Source: Flectobacillus major DSM 103
GTDB lineage: Bacteria > Bacteroidota > Bacteroidia > Cytophagales > Spirosomataceae
DNA: 64,000 nucleotides
Direction: 5' to 3'
Assembly: GCF_000427405.1 (NCBI RefSeq)
Contig: NZ_KE386491.1
Coordinates: 1,967,001-2,031,000 of the forward strand
Both the position numbers and the translations under genes were made by a program. The notes below the pieces were generated by a model that searched no databases, was not told the origin of the DNA, and saw only the letters and a program-made list of their open reading frames with translations. This document shows positions 26,623 to 35,487 of the stretch, piece after piece. Position 1 is the first letter of the stretch; every line of letters starts with the position of its first letter.

Positions 26623-28275
26623 TTATTTTGTCACGGCTGGTAAAATATATTTTGATAGCATTTCTGTAACCTGTGAATGTGCATAATATTGTCCGTATGC
26701 ACTTGCTGTAATTACAATAACTAATGGCTCATTTTTGAAAATCAAAATGTAGTTCCCACCGTTACCTGCACAATAATAAGCTTCGTAATCTTTATCATTG
26801 GCCTTAAAAGTCTTATTCCAAAATAAATAACCATAATACTCATTATCTCTGCCTAGTATCTGTTTTTGCTTATTTAAGGATTGCTCGACCCAAGTTTTAC
26901 TTAGAATTTGTTGGCTATTCCAAATTCCACCATTTTTATAAAGTTGCCCATATTTTGCAAAGTCAAGGGCATTCATTTGAATGCCACCTGCCGTATTGGG
27001 AACGTTTTGTGGAGTGTATTGCCATTTGTAGTTTGAAATCCCCAATGGCTTAAACAATTTTTCGTCAGCATATTTTTCTAAGCCTTTTGGAACAGTTTTG
27101 TTTAAAATGTCGCCTAATAAAACTACCCCTGCTGTAAAATAATGCCATTTTTCTTTGAGACTGTCTTGATAGGGTAAATCCAGCGTAAATTTCACCCAAT
27201 CCTCTGTCGTATACATATTTTCTTCGTTACCAACCGAATTATCAACTTCATCGTTGCCGTCAAAGCCCGAACTCATAGTTAATAAATCTTTGATAGTCGC
27301 ATTTCCTTTGGATTGAGTAAAATTTTGAAATTGAGTAAGCTGATAGAAACCACTAATGGTTTGGGAATCACTTTTGATAAACCCTTCGTTAATTGCAATT
27401 CCTGTCATCGTAGAAGCAAAGGATTTCCCTACCGAACGTGGGTCGTGAAGCGAATATCTATTTTCGCCATTAAAGTACTCTTCAATCAGAAGGTTACCAT
27501 TCTTTATAACAACAATGCTATTAATTTTTTTGAAAACTCCTTCGTCTATTGCTCCTTTCAAATATTTAATTTTCTTCTTGTCGAATGATGAATTTGAAAT
27601 TTCTAATCCATTGTAAGGAGTTAACTGGTTTAATTTAATTTTTCTAATATTAATTTTCGGTTTTCTGAGTACATCAAGTATTAATTCTCCTGATGCAATA
27701 ATATTTCCTGTTATAATAGTGTCTGTTTGTACATACGGGCGAATCTCCATTTTTAATAAATGATTTCCATCTGTGAGGGTTTTGTCGCCTCCATTACGCA
27801 TAAATCTATTCCAAAAAGATTCGCTCCAAGTTCCTTGACCGTTGATATTATCAATAAATGGACGATTTAAATAGGTGTCTTTGTCTTGATTCTTTGATTG
27901 TGGAGCACCAGGAAGAAGATTACTCTGATAAGTTAACTTGCTATCAATGTATATAGAAAATTGATAATTACCGATTTTAAAAAGTGTGTCGCCTGAATAC
28001 TCAGGTAATATTTGGTGTTTGTAGTTGGTTAGCGAATTGTTGAAATAGGCAACAAAGAATAGATTGCTTTTATTTGTTAGTTTATAAGTTTTTAAAAAAC
28101 TTCCCTCATTAATACTTTCGTATGAAAGGCGTTGCTCTGTAAAAAAGATTTTACCAATGTTAGATTGATGCAATTCTGTCTTTATCAGTTCAGGTTCTAC
28201 AATGTTTTTGACTTGTCCAAAACACAAGTTTGAAAAAAGTAGTGTAACATATGTAAGAAGGTAAGTTAGTCTCAT
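26623..28275 (-). CDS. Secreted serine hydrolase (beta-lactamase/class C fold), cassette 14
   Basis: A 550-residue protein with a Sec signal peptide (LLTYVTLLFSNLCFGQ). The N-terminal 200 residues are beta-rich and unassigned. The C-terminal half is a beta-lactamase-like serine hydrolase: SxxK motif SVGKSFAST near residue 283, a Tyr motif HYFTAGVVLLGDIL near 386, and a C-terminal Gly-rich segment YYCAGNGGNYI. Typical activities are D-Ala-D-Ala peptidase, esterase or amidase. It starts 43 nt after one site and stops 7 nt before the next; the flanking 10-bp ends are complementary, so it is a mobile unit. Confidence 0.85.
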   Translation of the reverse strand: MRLTYLLTYVTLLFSNLCFGQVKNIVEPELIKTELHQSNIGKIFFTEQRLSYESINEGSFLKTYKLTNKSNLFFVAYFNNSLTNYKHQILPEYSGDTLFKIGNYQFSIYIDSKLTYQSNLLPGAPQSKNQDKDTYLNRPFIDNINGQGTWSESFWNRFMRNGGDKTLTDGNHLLKMEIRPYVQTDTIITGNIIASGELILDVLRKPKINIRKIKLNQLTPYNGLEISNSSFDKKKIKYLKGAIDEGVFKKINSIVVIKNGNLLIEEYFNGENRYSLHDPRSVGKSFASTMTGIAINEGFIKSDSQTISGFYQLTQFQNFTQSKGNATIKDLLTMSSGFDGNDEVDNSVGNEENMYTTEDWVKFTLDLPYQDSLKEKWHYFTAGVVLLGDILNKTVPKGLEKYADEKLFKPLGISNYKWQYTPQNVPNTAGGIQMNALDFAKYGQLYKNGGIWNSQQILSKTWVEQSLNKQKQILGRDNEYYGYLFWNKTFKANDKDYEAYYCAGNGGNYILIFKNEPLVIVITASAYGQYYAHSQVTEMLSKYILPAVTK

Positions 28276-28317
28276 TTTAAATTTGTCAAAATGTTAAGCT
28301 CTGTTTTTGTTAGAATT

Positions 28318-28457
28318 GCACACAACGTAAAAGCATTTATGAAGGCACGGAATTCAGGGCTTGTCCGCCCAAAAACTGCACAACTGCTAAATTATTAAAT
28401 AGCCATACAGCCGAGTTCCGTCTGCTGTACTTTAACAAATGGAATGTTGTGGGCAGG
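28318..28457 (-). repeat. attC-like site 13
   Basis: Left end TGCACACAACG; arms GAAGGCACGGAATTC and GAGTTCCGTCTGC; right end GTTGTGGGCAG. The core is diverged from other sites. The right end matches the left end at 29183 only at GTT and GCA. Confidence 0.75.
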
Positions 28458-28465
28458 TTCATTTA

Positions 28466-29161
28466 CTATAAATTTAAATTGTTCCGTAACCAATTGTCCA
28501 AGTCTGCTATCTGTGTCGCCCCAGTATTAACAGCATATTGACTAGGACTTAGAGAATAGAAGCTAAATTCAATTCCACGTTCTTCACATATTGAAATTAT
28601 TTCACGAACATACTGTTTGAAACCGATTGGGTCTCCATTTAATTCAACGGGTTTAATGTTATTAAAACTTTCAATTCGTGAACCCATTGTATGAATTACT
28701 TTTCTTATCGATTGGGATTCTCTTAGCAATTCAAGAATTGAGTTGTTGTAACTTCTTTTTAGATTAATAGTTTCGCCTGACCTGTTTGTCGAAGTTGTCC
28801 AAATGGTCTGGTCAGCAAATTCCCCAAATATTTTTCTATTGAGATAGTCCGTAAGTATTTCTTCGTTGTAACATTCAAAATCAATACTGTCAATTACGTC
28901 TAGGCAACAGAATCTTGCTGTCATTACTTCAATTTTTCGATTCAACCCATGTTGTTGGTTGAAGAAGTAAAGCTCTGGTTGTCCAATGATTCGTGCAATT
29001 GATTTCCAAAATTGATTGGTAGTCCGACCATAATAATAGTCCAATCCTGCTTGTCCGTTAGGATTAAAAGGATTGAACGAACCCAAAACTAAGGAGGTTG
29101 GATTATTCAAATCGTTTGCTGTCAACCAATCTAATGCTAATGCTTGATGTTGTACTATCAT
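28466..29161 (-). CDS. Uracil-DNA-glycosylase-fold protein, cassette 13
   Basis: A 231-residue protein of the UDG-like superfamily. The N-terminal motif LVLGSFNPFNPNG plus DYYYGRTTNQFWKSIARII resembles the GS/T-x-P and YGR-x-N-x-FW signatures of mismatch-specific and family-4-type glycosylases. The C-terminal YSLSPSQYAVN could supply the second catalytic loop (SPS). Activity on uracil is unproven, and bacterial members of unknown activity are common. It is bounded by sites at 22 nt upstream and 9 nt downstream. Confidence 0.7.
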   Translation of the reverse strand: MIVQHQALALDWLTANDLNNPTSLVLGSFNPFNPNGQAGLDYYYGRTTNQFWKSIARIIGQPELYFFNQQHGLNRKIEVMTARFCCLDVIDSIDFECYNEEILTDYLNRKIFGEFADQTIWTTSTNRSGETINLKRSYNNSILELLRESQSIRKVIHTMGSRIESFNNIKPVELNGDPIGFKQYVREIISICEERGIEFSFYSLSPSQYAVNTGATQIADLDNWLRNNLNL

Positions 29162-29182
29162 GTCGTAATTGTCTGTTAAGCT

Positions 29183-29323
29183 TGCAACTAACGGTTTTCG
29201 GCTTGGCGATGTGGCGGATTTTTAGCACAAAAGCTCAATAGAATTACTGCTTTTGAACCTTGCACAAATGTTTCAAATAAGCACTTCAGCCGCCATATTG
29301 CCAAACCGATGTTATGGGCTGGG
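29183..29323 (-). repeat. attC-like site 12
   Basis: Left end CAACTAACG; arms CGGCTTGGCGATGTGGCGG and CCGCCATATTGCCAAACCG pair over 19 positions with few mismatches; core TTTAGCACAAAAGCTCAA; right end GTTATGGGC, the inverted complement of the left end at 30064. Nearly identical to sites 16 and 8. Confidence 0.88.
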
Positions 29324-29345
29324 CTTCTTGTTTCAGTCATCATTT

Positions 29346-30044
29346 TTAGTCTTCCCATTCAGCTTTATCGGCATACATTTTTGAATATTTAAAATCGTCA
29401 AAGTCTGAATAAAAAGTCGTGTTAGGATAACCTTCTTTCTCTTTTTTGCTTGTCCAAGTTAAATGAACCAAAGCAAACTGTTTATCTAATCCTTGTTTCT
29501 TCACTTCAAATAGTACATCGTCATTTCTTTGGTCGTGGCAAAATGCAGAAAATTCACTGTCAAACAGAATGTGTTTCTGTGGTTTACTGAGAATGTCAAA
29601 GAAAGATTTCTCATTAATACCTAATTCCTTTGTTAGCTCGTCTTCAAAAGCAAATTTCTGTTCGATTTGTAATTCGTTCCAAGGTTCTTCAACAAAAGGT
29701 CTTGGAGGGTTTGTTTGTAAAAAGTCTTGAAGAATTTTACTGTTCACTCCAACTATGTCAATACGTTTAGGTTCGTTTGGTAGTTCTTTAATGTCGTCAA
29801 TTGTGTATCCTCCTTGTGGAAATAAAAAAAGTCCATTTTCTAATTGCACATTTAGTCGCAAAGAATACCATTTCTTATAGTCGGGCTTGTTTGTCTGCCA
29901 AAACTCCCAAACCGATTTTTGTACTTTGTCAAAATAGTATTCTGTTGGAACAAAGTTTCCATAAATTCCGCCCATACTTTCGTCACCAACTTGTAATTCA
30001 GTTGTTCCGATTAGTTGTCTATGTGAGAATACTTTTGCTTTCAC
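29346..30044 (-). CDS. Hypothetical 232-residue protein, cassette 12
   Basis: A soluble protein of unknown function with no signal peptide. An N-terminal beta-rich segment (MKAKVFSHRQLIGTTELQ, GGIYGNFVPTEYYFD) is followed by an acidic alpha/beta part and a C-terminal WTSKKEKEGYPNTTFY region; it resembles single-domain proteins often found in cassettes and immunity loci, but I cannot name a family. It is bounded by 20 nt to one site and 23 nt to the other, with 9-bp complementary ends. Confidence 0.65.
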   Translation of the reverse strand: MKAKVFSHRQLIGTTELQVGDESMGGIYGNFVPTEYYFDKVQKSVWEFWQTNKPDYKKWYSLRLNVQLENGLFLFPQGGYTIDDIKELPNEPKRIDIVGVNSKILQDFLQTNPPRPFVEEPWNELQIEQKFAFEDELTKELGINEKSFFDILSKPQKHILFDSEFSAFCHDQRNDDVLFEVKKQGLDKQFALVHLTWTSKKEKEGYPNTTFYSDFDDFKYSKMYADKAEWED

Positions 30045-30063
30045 TTTGTCTGTCTTTTAGCCT

Positions 30064-30201
30064 TGCCCATAACGAACTAGGCTTGGCGATGTGGCGGATT
30101 TTTAGTACAAAAGTTGATATTATTACTAAAGTTTAATTGAAAAACTTCCGTTGAGTTTTGTACTTCAGCCCGCCTGACGCAAAACCCTTGTTGGCGGTTC
30201 G
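30064..30201 (-). repeat. attC-like site 11
   Basis: Left end GCCCATAACG; a hybrid: left arm GGCTTGGCGATGTGGCGG as in site 12, right arm CCCGCCTGACGCAAAACCC as in sites 9 and 7. Core TTTAGTACAAAAGTTG; right end GTTGGCGGT matches the left end at 30740. Confidence 0.85.
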
Positions 30202-30223
30202 TTGTTGTTTGTTTTTAGGTTCT

Positions 30224-30679
30224 TTAATGTTGCTTGGTGTCATTAAACTGCCAAAGTACATTGACAATTTTCCAATTTCCATTTAGTTTTACAATGTGCA
30301 TATAGTCAATCCATTCGTCAGCAACTAATTTCACAGAAGCTGTTCGCTCCGAAACGTCAAGTAATATTACTTCTTTCTTAGGCGATGAAGGAAACTTATC
30401 ACCGTTCTTATTATAGCTTTCAGCAAGCAAAATCATAGATTCAGTAGTTGTCTCACGAACATAATCTTTGCCTGTTGCCTTGTCTTTCCAAAATGTTCTC
30501 TTTACCATTCTTGGGTGCAAGGCACGTTCCATTTGTAAAGGGTTTGGTTTGTGTTGTGATTCAATATAATCGAGGGCTGCCTGTCTTATTTGTAAGCTGT
30601 CTTGCTTAGTTTGCCCAAAAACAGTGTTGCCTGTCAGAAATAATACGAGTCCCAATAAGGGAAGTTTTATATTCATCAT
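30224..30679 (-). CDS. Secreted NTF2-like (lumazine-binding-type) protein, cassette 11
   Basis: About 151 residues from the Met at 30679, which gives a clean signal peptide (LPLLGLVLFLTGNTVFGQ); the open frame to 30748 would overlap the upstream site. The mature part is an SnoaL/NTF2-type cone fold as in putative lumazine-binding proteins: AALDYIESQH, ALHPRMVKRTF, EVILLDVSERTASVKLVADEWIDYMHIVKLNGNWKIVNVLW. Ligand unknown; probably periplasmic. It is bounded by two sites with complementary 9-bp ends. Confidence 0.78.
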   Translation of the reverse strand: MMNIKLPLLGLVLFLTGNTVFGQTKQDSLQIRQAALDYIESQHKPNPLQMERALHPRMVKRTFWKDKATGKDYVRETTTESMILLAESYNKNGDKFPSSPKKEVILLDVSERTASVKLVADEWIDYMHIVKLNGNWKIVNVLWQFNDTKQH

Positions 30680-30739
30680 GCTTATAATTATTAGATTCAA
30701 ATTTTCCTTCTCAATATTCGTTATTACTCGTTTTACAAT

Positions 30740-30940
30740 GACCGCCAACGAGCAGGGCTTGCTGCTGTGCTGGCTTTCTAACGTCCAGCCCGGAACTGAA
30801 GCCCAATTAAATTACTGATGATGAAGTTAAGACAAAAGCTCAATAGAATTACGTCTGCCGAAACCGCTGCTGATAGCGAACAAAAAGATGAGGATTTATT
30901 CGTCTGCCAGCATAGCAGCAAACCCAATGTTGTGCGTTCG
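30740..30940 (-). repeat. Long composite attC-like site 10
   Basis: About 200 bp, longer than most. Left end ACCGCCAACG, inner arms GCTGCTGTGCTGGC and GCCAGCATAGCAGC pair well, and a core CAAAAGCTCAATAGAATTAC is shared with other sites. The right end GTTGTGCGT is the inverted complement of the left end at 32109. Confidence 0.8.
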
Positions 30941-30988
30941 TGCTTTTTAGTATACTTTCTTTCAAATCACTTGTGTCGTCTATTTTTG

Positions 30989-32068
30989 CTAATCTGACCA
31001 AGGTCCATTTTGTTTTACTTGATAAAAACGTTTTCCATCAAATCGATAGAGTCCTTGCCCAGTACCCCACCACATTCTTCCCGATATATCTCGAAACATA
31101 CTTTGAACGCAACAAGTAAAACCGTCTGCAGATGTAAACACTGTAAACGCATTTGGATTTGGTAAGGGAATTGAAGGGTCAAATCTTGTGGTACTGCCTT
31201 TGGCTGTAACCCAAATTATACCCGACTTTTCGATAATTATGCCCCAAAATTCAGTTCCACCTAAGCCGTCTTTGGCTGTGTATTCTGTTAAAGTTTTACC
31301 ATCATATTTGCAAATACCGTTTTTCATAGTAAACCACATATTGCCAGCGTTATCTTGTGCTATACCCCCTGCATAGTTTTCACTTAATTCTTCCTTTTCT
31401 GCAATATTGATAACTGTTTTGCCATCATAGCGAAAAGCACCTTTGTTAGAGGAAGCAAACCAAATGTTGCCACTTTTGTCTTCCATGATGCCAGCAATAT
31501 TGATAGGAGGAAGTTGTTGAAATAATGAAAAACTTTGACCGCCTTTGCTATCAGCAGACGGGTCATATCGGTAAACGCCACCATGTGTACCTACCCAAAT
31601 AGTACCAGATTTGTCAACAAGGATGCCTTTTCGACTTATATCAATATGCTTCAGTCCATCTTTTTGATTATAATTCCTAAATGTTTTTCCATCATATCTA
31701 TAAACGCCCTGATCAGTCCCAAACCAAAGATTACCATTTTTATCTTCATTAATAGCATAGACAGTGTTGTTATTAAAACCATCAGGATTGGAAAAGTAGG
31801 TCAACGTTTTTACATCATACCTCACTACGCCTTCGCCTAAGGTACCAAACCATAAATTCCCTTTCGAATCCTGAAAAATACTTCTGATAAATTGGCTGAC
31901 CAGGGTAGTGTCAAAATCAGGAGCCAAACCTATTGCCTTAAAGTTTCTTATCACTTTGGGACTTGATTTGGAAGTATTTGGTTCTTTACCTGTGTTTGCT
32001 TTTTCTTGTCTGTTGCAAGAGGTAAGAATTGTCAAAAAACTAAAAAGTAATATTTTGTTCAATGTCAT
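30989..32068 (-). CDS. Two-component-regulator-type beta-propeller lipoprotein, cassette 10
   Basis: A 359-residue protein with a lipoprotein signal (FLTILTSCNRQ). It carries repeated ligand-sensor propeller blades: GNLWFGTLGEGVVRYD, GNLWFGTDQGVYRYDGKTF, GTIWVGTHGGVYRYD, GNIWFASSNKGAFRYDGKT, GRMWWGTGQGLYRFDGK. These repeats form the periplasmic sensor of Bacteroidota hybrid histidine kinases, but here no transmembrane or kinase part follows, so it is a free lipoprotein. Its ligand is unknown. It is bounded by complementary cassette ends. Confidence 0.85.
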   Translation of the reverse strand: MTLNKILLFSFLTILTSCNRQEKANTGKEPNTSKSSPKVIRNFKAIGLAPDFDTTLVSQFIRSIFQDSKGNLWFGTLGEGVVRYDVKTLTYFSNPDGFNNNTVYAINEDKNGNLWFGTDQGVYRYDGKTFRNYNQKDGLKHIDISRKGILVDKSGTIWVGTHGGVYRYDPSADSKGGQSFSLFQQLPPINIAGIMEDKSGNIWFASSNKGAFRYDGKTVINIAEKEELSENYAGGIAQDNAGNMWFTMKNGICKYDGKTLTEYTAKDGLGGTEFWGIIIEKSGIIWVTAKGSTTRFDPSIPLPNPNAFTVFTSADGFTCCVQSMFRDISGRMWWGTGQGLYRFDGKRFYQVKQNGPWSD

Positions 32069-32108
32069 AATTAAAGTCTTTTACAGTTGGTGAGGTCTCT
32101 CTTAGCAT

Positions 32109-32246
32109 GACGCACAACGTTGCGGGGCTTTGCGTTCGGGCGGGAAATCGAAGCACAAAAGCCGATATTACTAAATTTCAATTGAAAAACTGCCGCCCTA
32201 ATTTTGCACTTCAGCCCGCCTGACGCAAAACCCGTGTTATGTGAGG
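32109..32246 (-). repeat. attC-like site 9
   Basis: Left end CGCACAACG; arms CGGGGCTTTGCGTTCGGGCG and CGCCTGACGCAAAACCCG pair with a TTC/TGA bulge, as expected of extrahelical bases in attC; core GAAGCACAAAAGCCG; right end GTTATGTGAG matches the left end at 33539 over 10 bp. Confidence 0.88.
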
Positions 32247-32252
32247 TTTTTA

Positions 32253-33515
32253 TTACCACTTCCATATTTGAGATTCATTTTTCCAAATTAATAGTCTGAA
32301 TTCTCCATAATGATTTCCATTTCCTATTGTATGCTTGTCCCTGTGTCCTTTTCCTAATATTAGTTTATGCAAAATGCCACTTGAAGAACCTACCCACAAA
32401 CTTTGTTCGTCATCAGAAATCGTCATTCCACTTATAGTTGAACCTAAAAAATGTCTCCAAATTTCCTTCCCGTTTTTATCTATTGCTTTAATGTTGCCAT
32501 ATGCATCTCCAAGTATATAATAATTTCTTGTAGCCAAACCAACATAAACTCTCATTTCTTCATCAATTATTTTATAATCGTCACTTTCTGTATATGCTTC
32601 AATTTTAACTCCAATAAATCTGTCAGAATTAATTCCAATAGTCACACCGTTGTAGAAATGGCAAGAATTGGATATTAGCTGACTATCATCTTTTGAGAAT
32701 AAACAAAAATGAGGATAGGATGATTGTGGTCCAATACTACCTAAAGTGTTACCATCGGAGTCTAAAATTCTATGGTCGTAACATTGGTCACCAACAACTA
32801 TGTATTTATTGTCATTGGATAATGTTGCATTTTCCATATCTATATTTGAGGACCAATCTTCTTCGTTTTCTTCATTTAACGGATGAATAAGTTTTTCTTC
32901 ATTTTTAGACACCAAGTAAATTCCTTCAGATGTTACTGTAAGGAGTTTATGTCCGTCATTGAATGGAATGAGTTCCGTAATTCCAAGATTAGCAGTTTCA
33001 TGTAGTGTAAATTCATTAATAAGTTCTCCCTCCCAGCCTTTAAAAGTGGATATTTTGCTTTCAGTGGCTATAGCAAAAATGTTATTCTGCATAGATTTTC
33101 CAATAGCATTAATATTCTTATCAAGTTCTAATGTCTGGTCATTACTTAGTAGGTATGCTTGTCTTTTTTGATATGCAGTACCTGTTAGGAAAACTATTTT
33201 TTGGTCATTAATAAAGTGAAGTTGTTCAATACTTTGGGACTGTTTTTCCAAGAAGGAAATAATTGGTGAGTGTGATGGAGGAAAATCATTTCTAAAACGT
33301 TCAACTCTTTTTTCGACATTGGCTTGTTTTAATTGACGAATTACTTCTTCAGCTAAATGGTCTCTTTTATCTTCGGGTTCTTTTCCTTTCCAATTTTCCC
33401 AGCCATTTTTTTCGCCAAATTCAACCATTTCGTTGATTTCTTTAGCATAATGCTCTCCTTTTGAATTCCATTCTTCTAGAATGTTAGATTTATTTTTTTT
33501 GAAAATATTTATCAT
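32253..33515 (-). CDS. Cytoplasmic beta-propeller-like protein, cassette 9
   Basis: A 420-residue protein without signal peptide. The first 100 residues are charged and helical (NILEEWNSKGEHYAKEI, VIRQLKQANVEKRVERF). The rest shows WD40/PQQ-like blades: VFLTGTAYQKRQAYL, ATLSNDNKYIVVGDQCYD, YILGDAYGNIKAIDKNGKEIWRHF, MTISDDEQSLWVGSSSGILHKL. It may be a sensor or scaffold; function unknown. It lies 24 nt after site 8 and stops 7 nt before site 9. Confidence 0.65.
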   Translation of the reverse strand: MINIFKKNKSNILEEWNSKGEHYAKEINEMVEFGEKNGWENWKGKEPEDKRDHLAEEVIRQLKQANVEKRVERFRNDFPPSHSPIISFLEKQSQSIEQLHFINDQKIVFLTGTAYQKRQAYLLSNDQTLELDKNINAIGKSMQNNIFAIATESKISTFKGWEGELINEFTLHETANLGITELIPFNDGHKLLTVTSEGIYLVSKNEEKLIHPLNEENEEDWSSNIDMENATLSNDNKYIVVGDQCYDHRILDSDGNTLGSIGPQSSYPHFCLFSKDDSQLISNSCHFYNGVTIGINSDRFIGVKIEAYTESDDYKIIDEEMRVYVGLATRNYYILGDAYGNIKAIDKNGKEIWRHFLGSTISGMTISDDEQSLWVGSSSGILHKLILGKGHRDKHTIGNGNHYGEFRLLIWKNESQIWKW

Positions 33516-33538
33516 TTGATGTAGTTGGTTTTTAAAAT

Positions 33539-33675
33539 CTCACATAACGGTTCTCGGCTTGGCGATGTGGCGGATTTTAGCACAAAAGTTCAATAGAATT
33601 ACTAATGTTGAACCCAGCACAAATGTTTCATAGAAGCACTTCAGCCGCCATATTGCCAAACCGATATTAGCGGTA
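33539..33675 (-). repeat. attC-like site 8
   Basis: Left end CTCACATAACG; arms TCGGCTTGGCGATGTGGCGG and CCGCCATATTGCCAAACCG; core TTTAGCACAAAAGTTCAATA. The right end ATTAGCGGTAG has A for the conserved G and differs from the partner end at 34341 only by transitions. Confidence 0.82.
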
Positions 33676-33679
33676 GTTT

Positions 33680-34312
33680 TTATTCAATTCTATTTGTGTT
33701 ATATTTCTCTTTAAAGTCTCTAATTGTTTTTTTCTTGTCTTCATTGCTAAAGTTCAAATTGTCTTTATTAAAAAACTTCTCTTTCAACTCGTTAAGTTCT
33801 TTTGTCTTTTCATACTCAAACTCTTTGTCGTAGATTTTGTCTGTCCCAAAATAAAGTCTGTCTTCGTGAAAATAAAAAAGTCCCCAATTTAGCGTCTCAT
33901 CAAATATTATTAAGTCGTCAGCAAAGAAAAGTCCTTCCCAATATTTAATTACCATCTTCCAAGTTAACGTTACAGATTGTCCACTTCTTTCACTGTCAAT
34001 AAAAACATATTTGTCAAACGGAATAGATTTTGAGTAAAGCCATTTTTTAATTTCGTTTTCACAATTTTCTGTTACTTCAAATTCTTCGACAGTCTTAAAA
34101 TATCTTTCATTAAATGGTTTCCATAACGGACCTGTAACCATTTTTGAACTGTCAATATAATTTCTTACAAACTTGCTTGCTTCATCATTTAGAAAAAAGA
34201 TTTGGTCTTTATGTTCCTGAGGAATTTCACTTGCTTCTTCTGGCGACCACAAAAAACTACAAGTCTTTGGAAAGTCAGTTGAGTAAGTTTTTATGTTGTC
34301 AAAATTTATCAT
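33680..34312 (-). CDS. Hypothetical 210-residue protein, cassette 8
   Basis: Unknown function. The open frame extends to 34417, but the extra 35 codons translate the attC-like site, so I start at MINFDNIK (34312). The protein is soluble, acidic and lysine-rich, with aromatic patches (GQSVTLTWKMVIKYWEGLFFADD, LNWGLFYFHEDRLYFGTD) and a charged helical C-terminus. No motif is recognised. It stops 5 nt before site 8. Confidence 0.62.
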   Translation of the reverse strand: MINFDNIKTYSTDFPKTCSFLWSPEEASEIPQEHKDQIFFLNDEASKFVRNYIDSSKMVTGPLWKPFNERYFKTVEEFEVTENCENEIKKWLYSKSIPFDKYVFIDSERSGQSVTLTWKMVIKYWEGLFFADDLIIFDETLNWGLFYFHEDRLYFGTDKIYDKEFEYEKTKELNELKEKFFNKDNLNFSNEDKKKTIRDFKEKYNTNRIE

Positions 34313-34340
34313 TCTTGTTTTGCAGTGTCGTTTCCTAAAA

Positions 34341-34481
34341 TTGCCACCAACGTTTCGGGGCTTTGCGTTCGGGCGGGAAATCGAAGCACAAAAGCCGATA
34401 TTATTACTAAAGTTCAATTGAAAAACTGCCGTTGGATTTTGTACTTCAGCCCGCCTGACGCAAAACCCTTGTTAGTGGCAG
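34341..34481 (-). repeat. attC-like site 7
   Basis: Left end GCCACCAACG; arms CGGGGCTTTGCGTTCGGGCG and CCGCCTGACGCAAAACCC; core GAAGCACAAAAGCCGATATT, almost identical to site 9. Right end GTTAGTGGCA is the 10-bp inverted complement of the left end at 35488. Confidence 0.88.
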
Positions 34482-34487
34482 TAATAA

Positions 34488-35468
34488 TTATTCTTCTATT
34501 ATGTAATCAAAATTTCCGCTTGTAGGAATTTGAAGTATTTTCGCTTTATGCATTTCGTTGGTTGTTTGAGTGTAAATAAAATGATACCACCAGATAAAAA
34601 ATTCTTCAAAAGAAATTTCTTTATCGTAGCCCAGTTTTTTATACATTTTTTTACAGTAAGGCTTTTCTTTTTCGAGAATATTCAACAAGTCAGGAAGAAA
34701 GTTTTCCGCCACTTTTTTGAAAATTTCATTGTCCTCTTTGGATACAATATTTTGGGAAGAAGTAGCTTTTAAATTCAATCTGTTGTTACCATAGATATTG
34801 ATATACTTGTTGTCGCCAACTTGTTGCGACTGATTTCCATATATTCCGAACGATTCAATTTCGGAATTTGTATTTTCATCAATTTTATAGTAGTAATGTT
34901 TTCCGTTTCTCAACGGTCTGTCTTCCTGTTTAAGAAAATGTTTTTCAACATTATCAATCTGCCACGAGTCCAACAGAACGTCACTTAAAATAAGGAAAGA
35001 CCAATGAAGAAAATCTTTCTTTTGAGAGAGTTCAGTCTTTTGAAATTCAGATTTGATTACCGGCAATCGTTTGTTTATGGCTTTGACAATCTTTGATGAA
35101 AGAGGTTTTGCGTAATGGTACAACAATTTTCCATCGTTTGCATCTGCAATAAATACAGTAGGTTTGTATTCATCGTTAATTTTGTGAAGCCAATTCTTGT
35201 TTTGTAAAAGAGATATTAAATTCGATATTTTGCCGCTACTAAAATTTGTATATTTTTGAAAATCTGTAACGGAATATCCTTTATGAAGGGCAAAAAGAAA
35301 TTTGTCGAGACTATCTTTTTTTACCCGAAAATCGGGGAAATTATCTCCTCTGGAAATTAGCGATTGTTCAATCTTAAGTTTGAAAATATAATCAATTCGA
35401 TTCTTTTCTTGCCCCCATATTTTTCCTGTGAAGAAAACAAATACAAACAGGATAATTTTTAATTTCAT
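34488..35468 (-). CDS. Secreted protein of unknown function, cassette 7
   Basis: A 326-residue protein with a Sec signal peptide (LKIILFVFVFFTGKIWGQ). Beyond it, residues 40-90 look helical and somewhat winged-helix-like (YSVTDFQKYTNFSSGKISNLISLLQNKNWLHKI), which would be odd in an exported protein and may be chance. A later block FLKQEDRPLRNGKHYYYKID is polar. I do not recognise a family. It starts 20 nt after site 6 and stops 7 nt before site 7. Confidence 0.62.
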   Translation of the reverse strand: MKLKIILFVFVFFTGKIWGQEKNRIDYIFKLKIEQSLISRGDNFPDFRVKKDSLDKFLFALHKGYSVTDFQKYTNFSSGKISNLISLLQNKNWLHKINDEYKPTVFIADANDGKLLYHYAKPLSSKIVKAINKRLPVIKSEFQKTELSQKKDFLHWSFLILSDVLLDSWQIDNVEKHFLKQEDRPLRNGKHYYYKIDENTNSEIESFGIYGNQSQQVGDNKYINIYGNNRLNLKATSSQNIVSKEDNEIFKKVAENFLPDLLNILEKEKPYCKKMYKKLGYDKEISFEEFFIWWYHFIYTQTTNEMHKAKILQIPTSGNFDYIIEE

Positions 35469-35487
35469 TTGCTTGGTTTTTAGATTA

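Noticed and set aside
32071..32265. Minus-strand open frame of 64 codons
   Set aside because: It translates attC-like site 9 and shares its peptide with the false extension of the gene at 33680.
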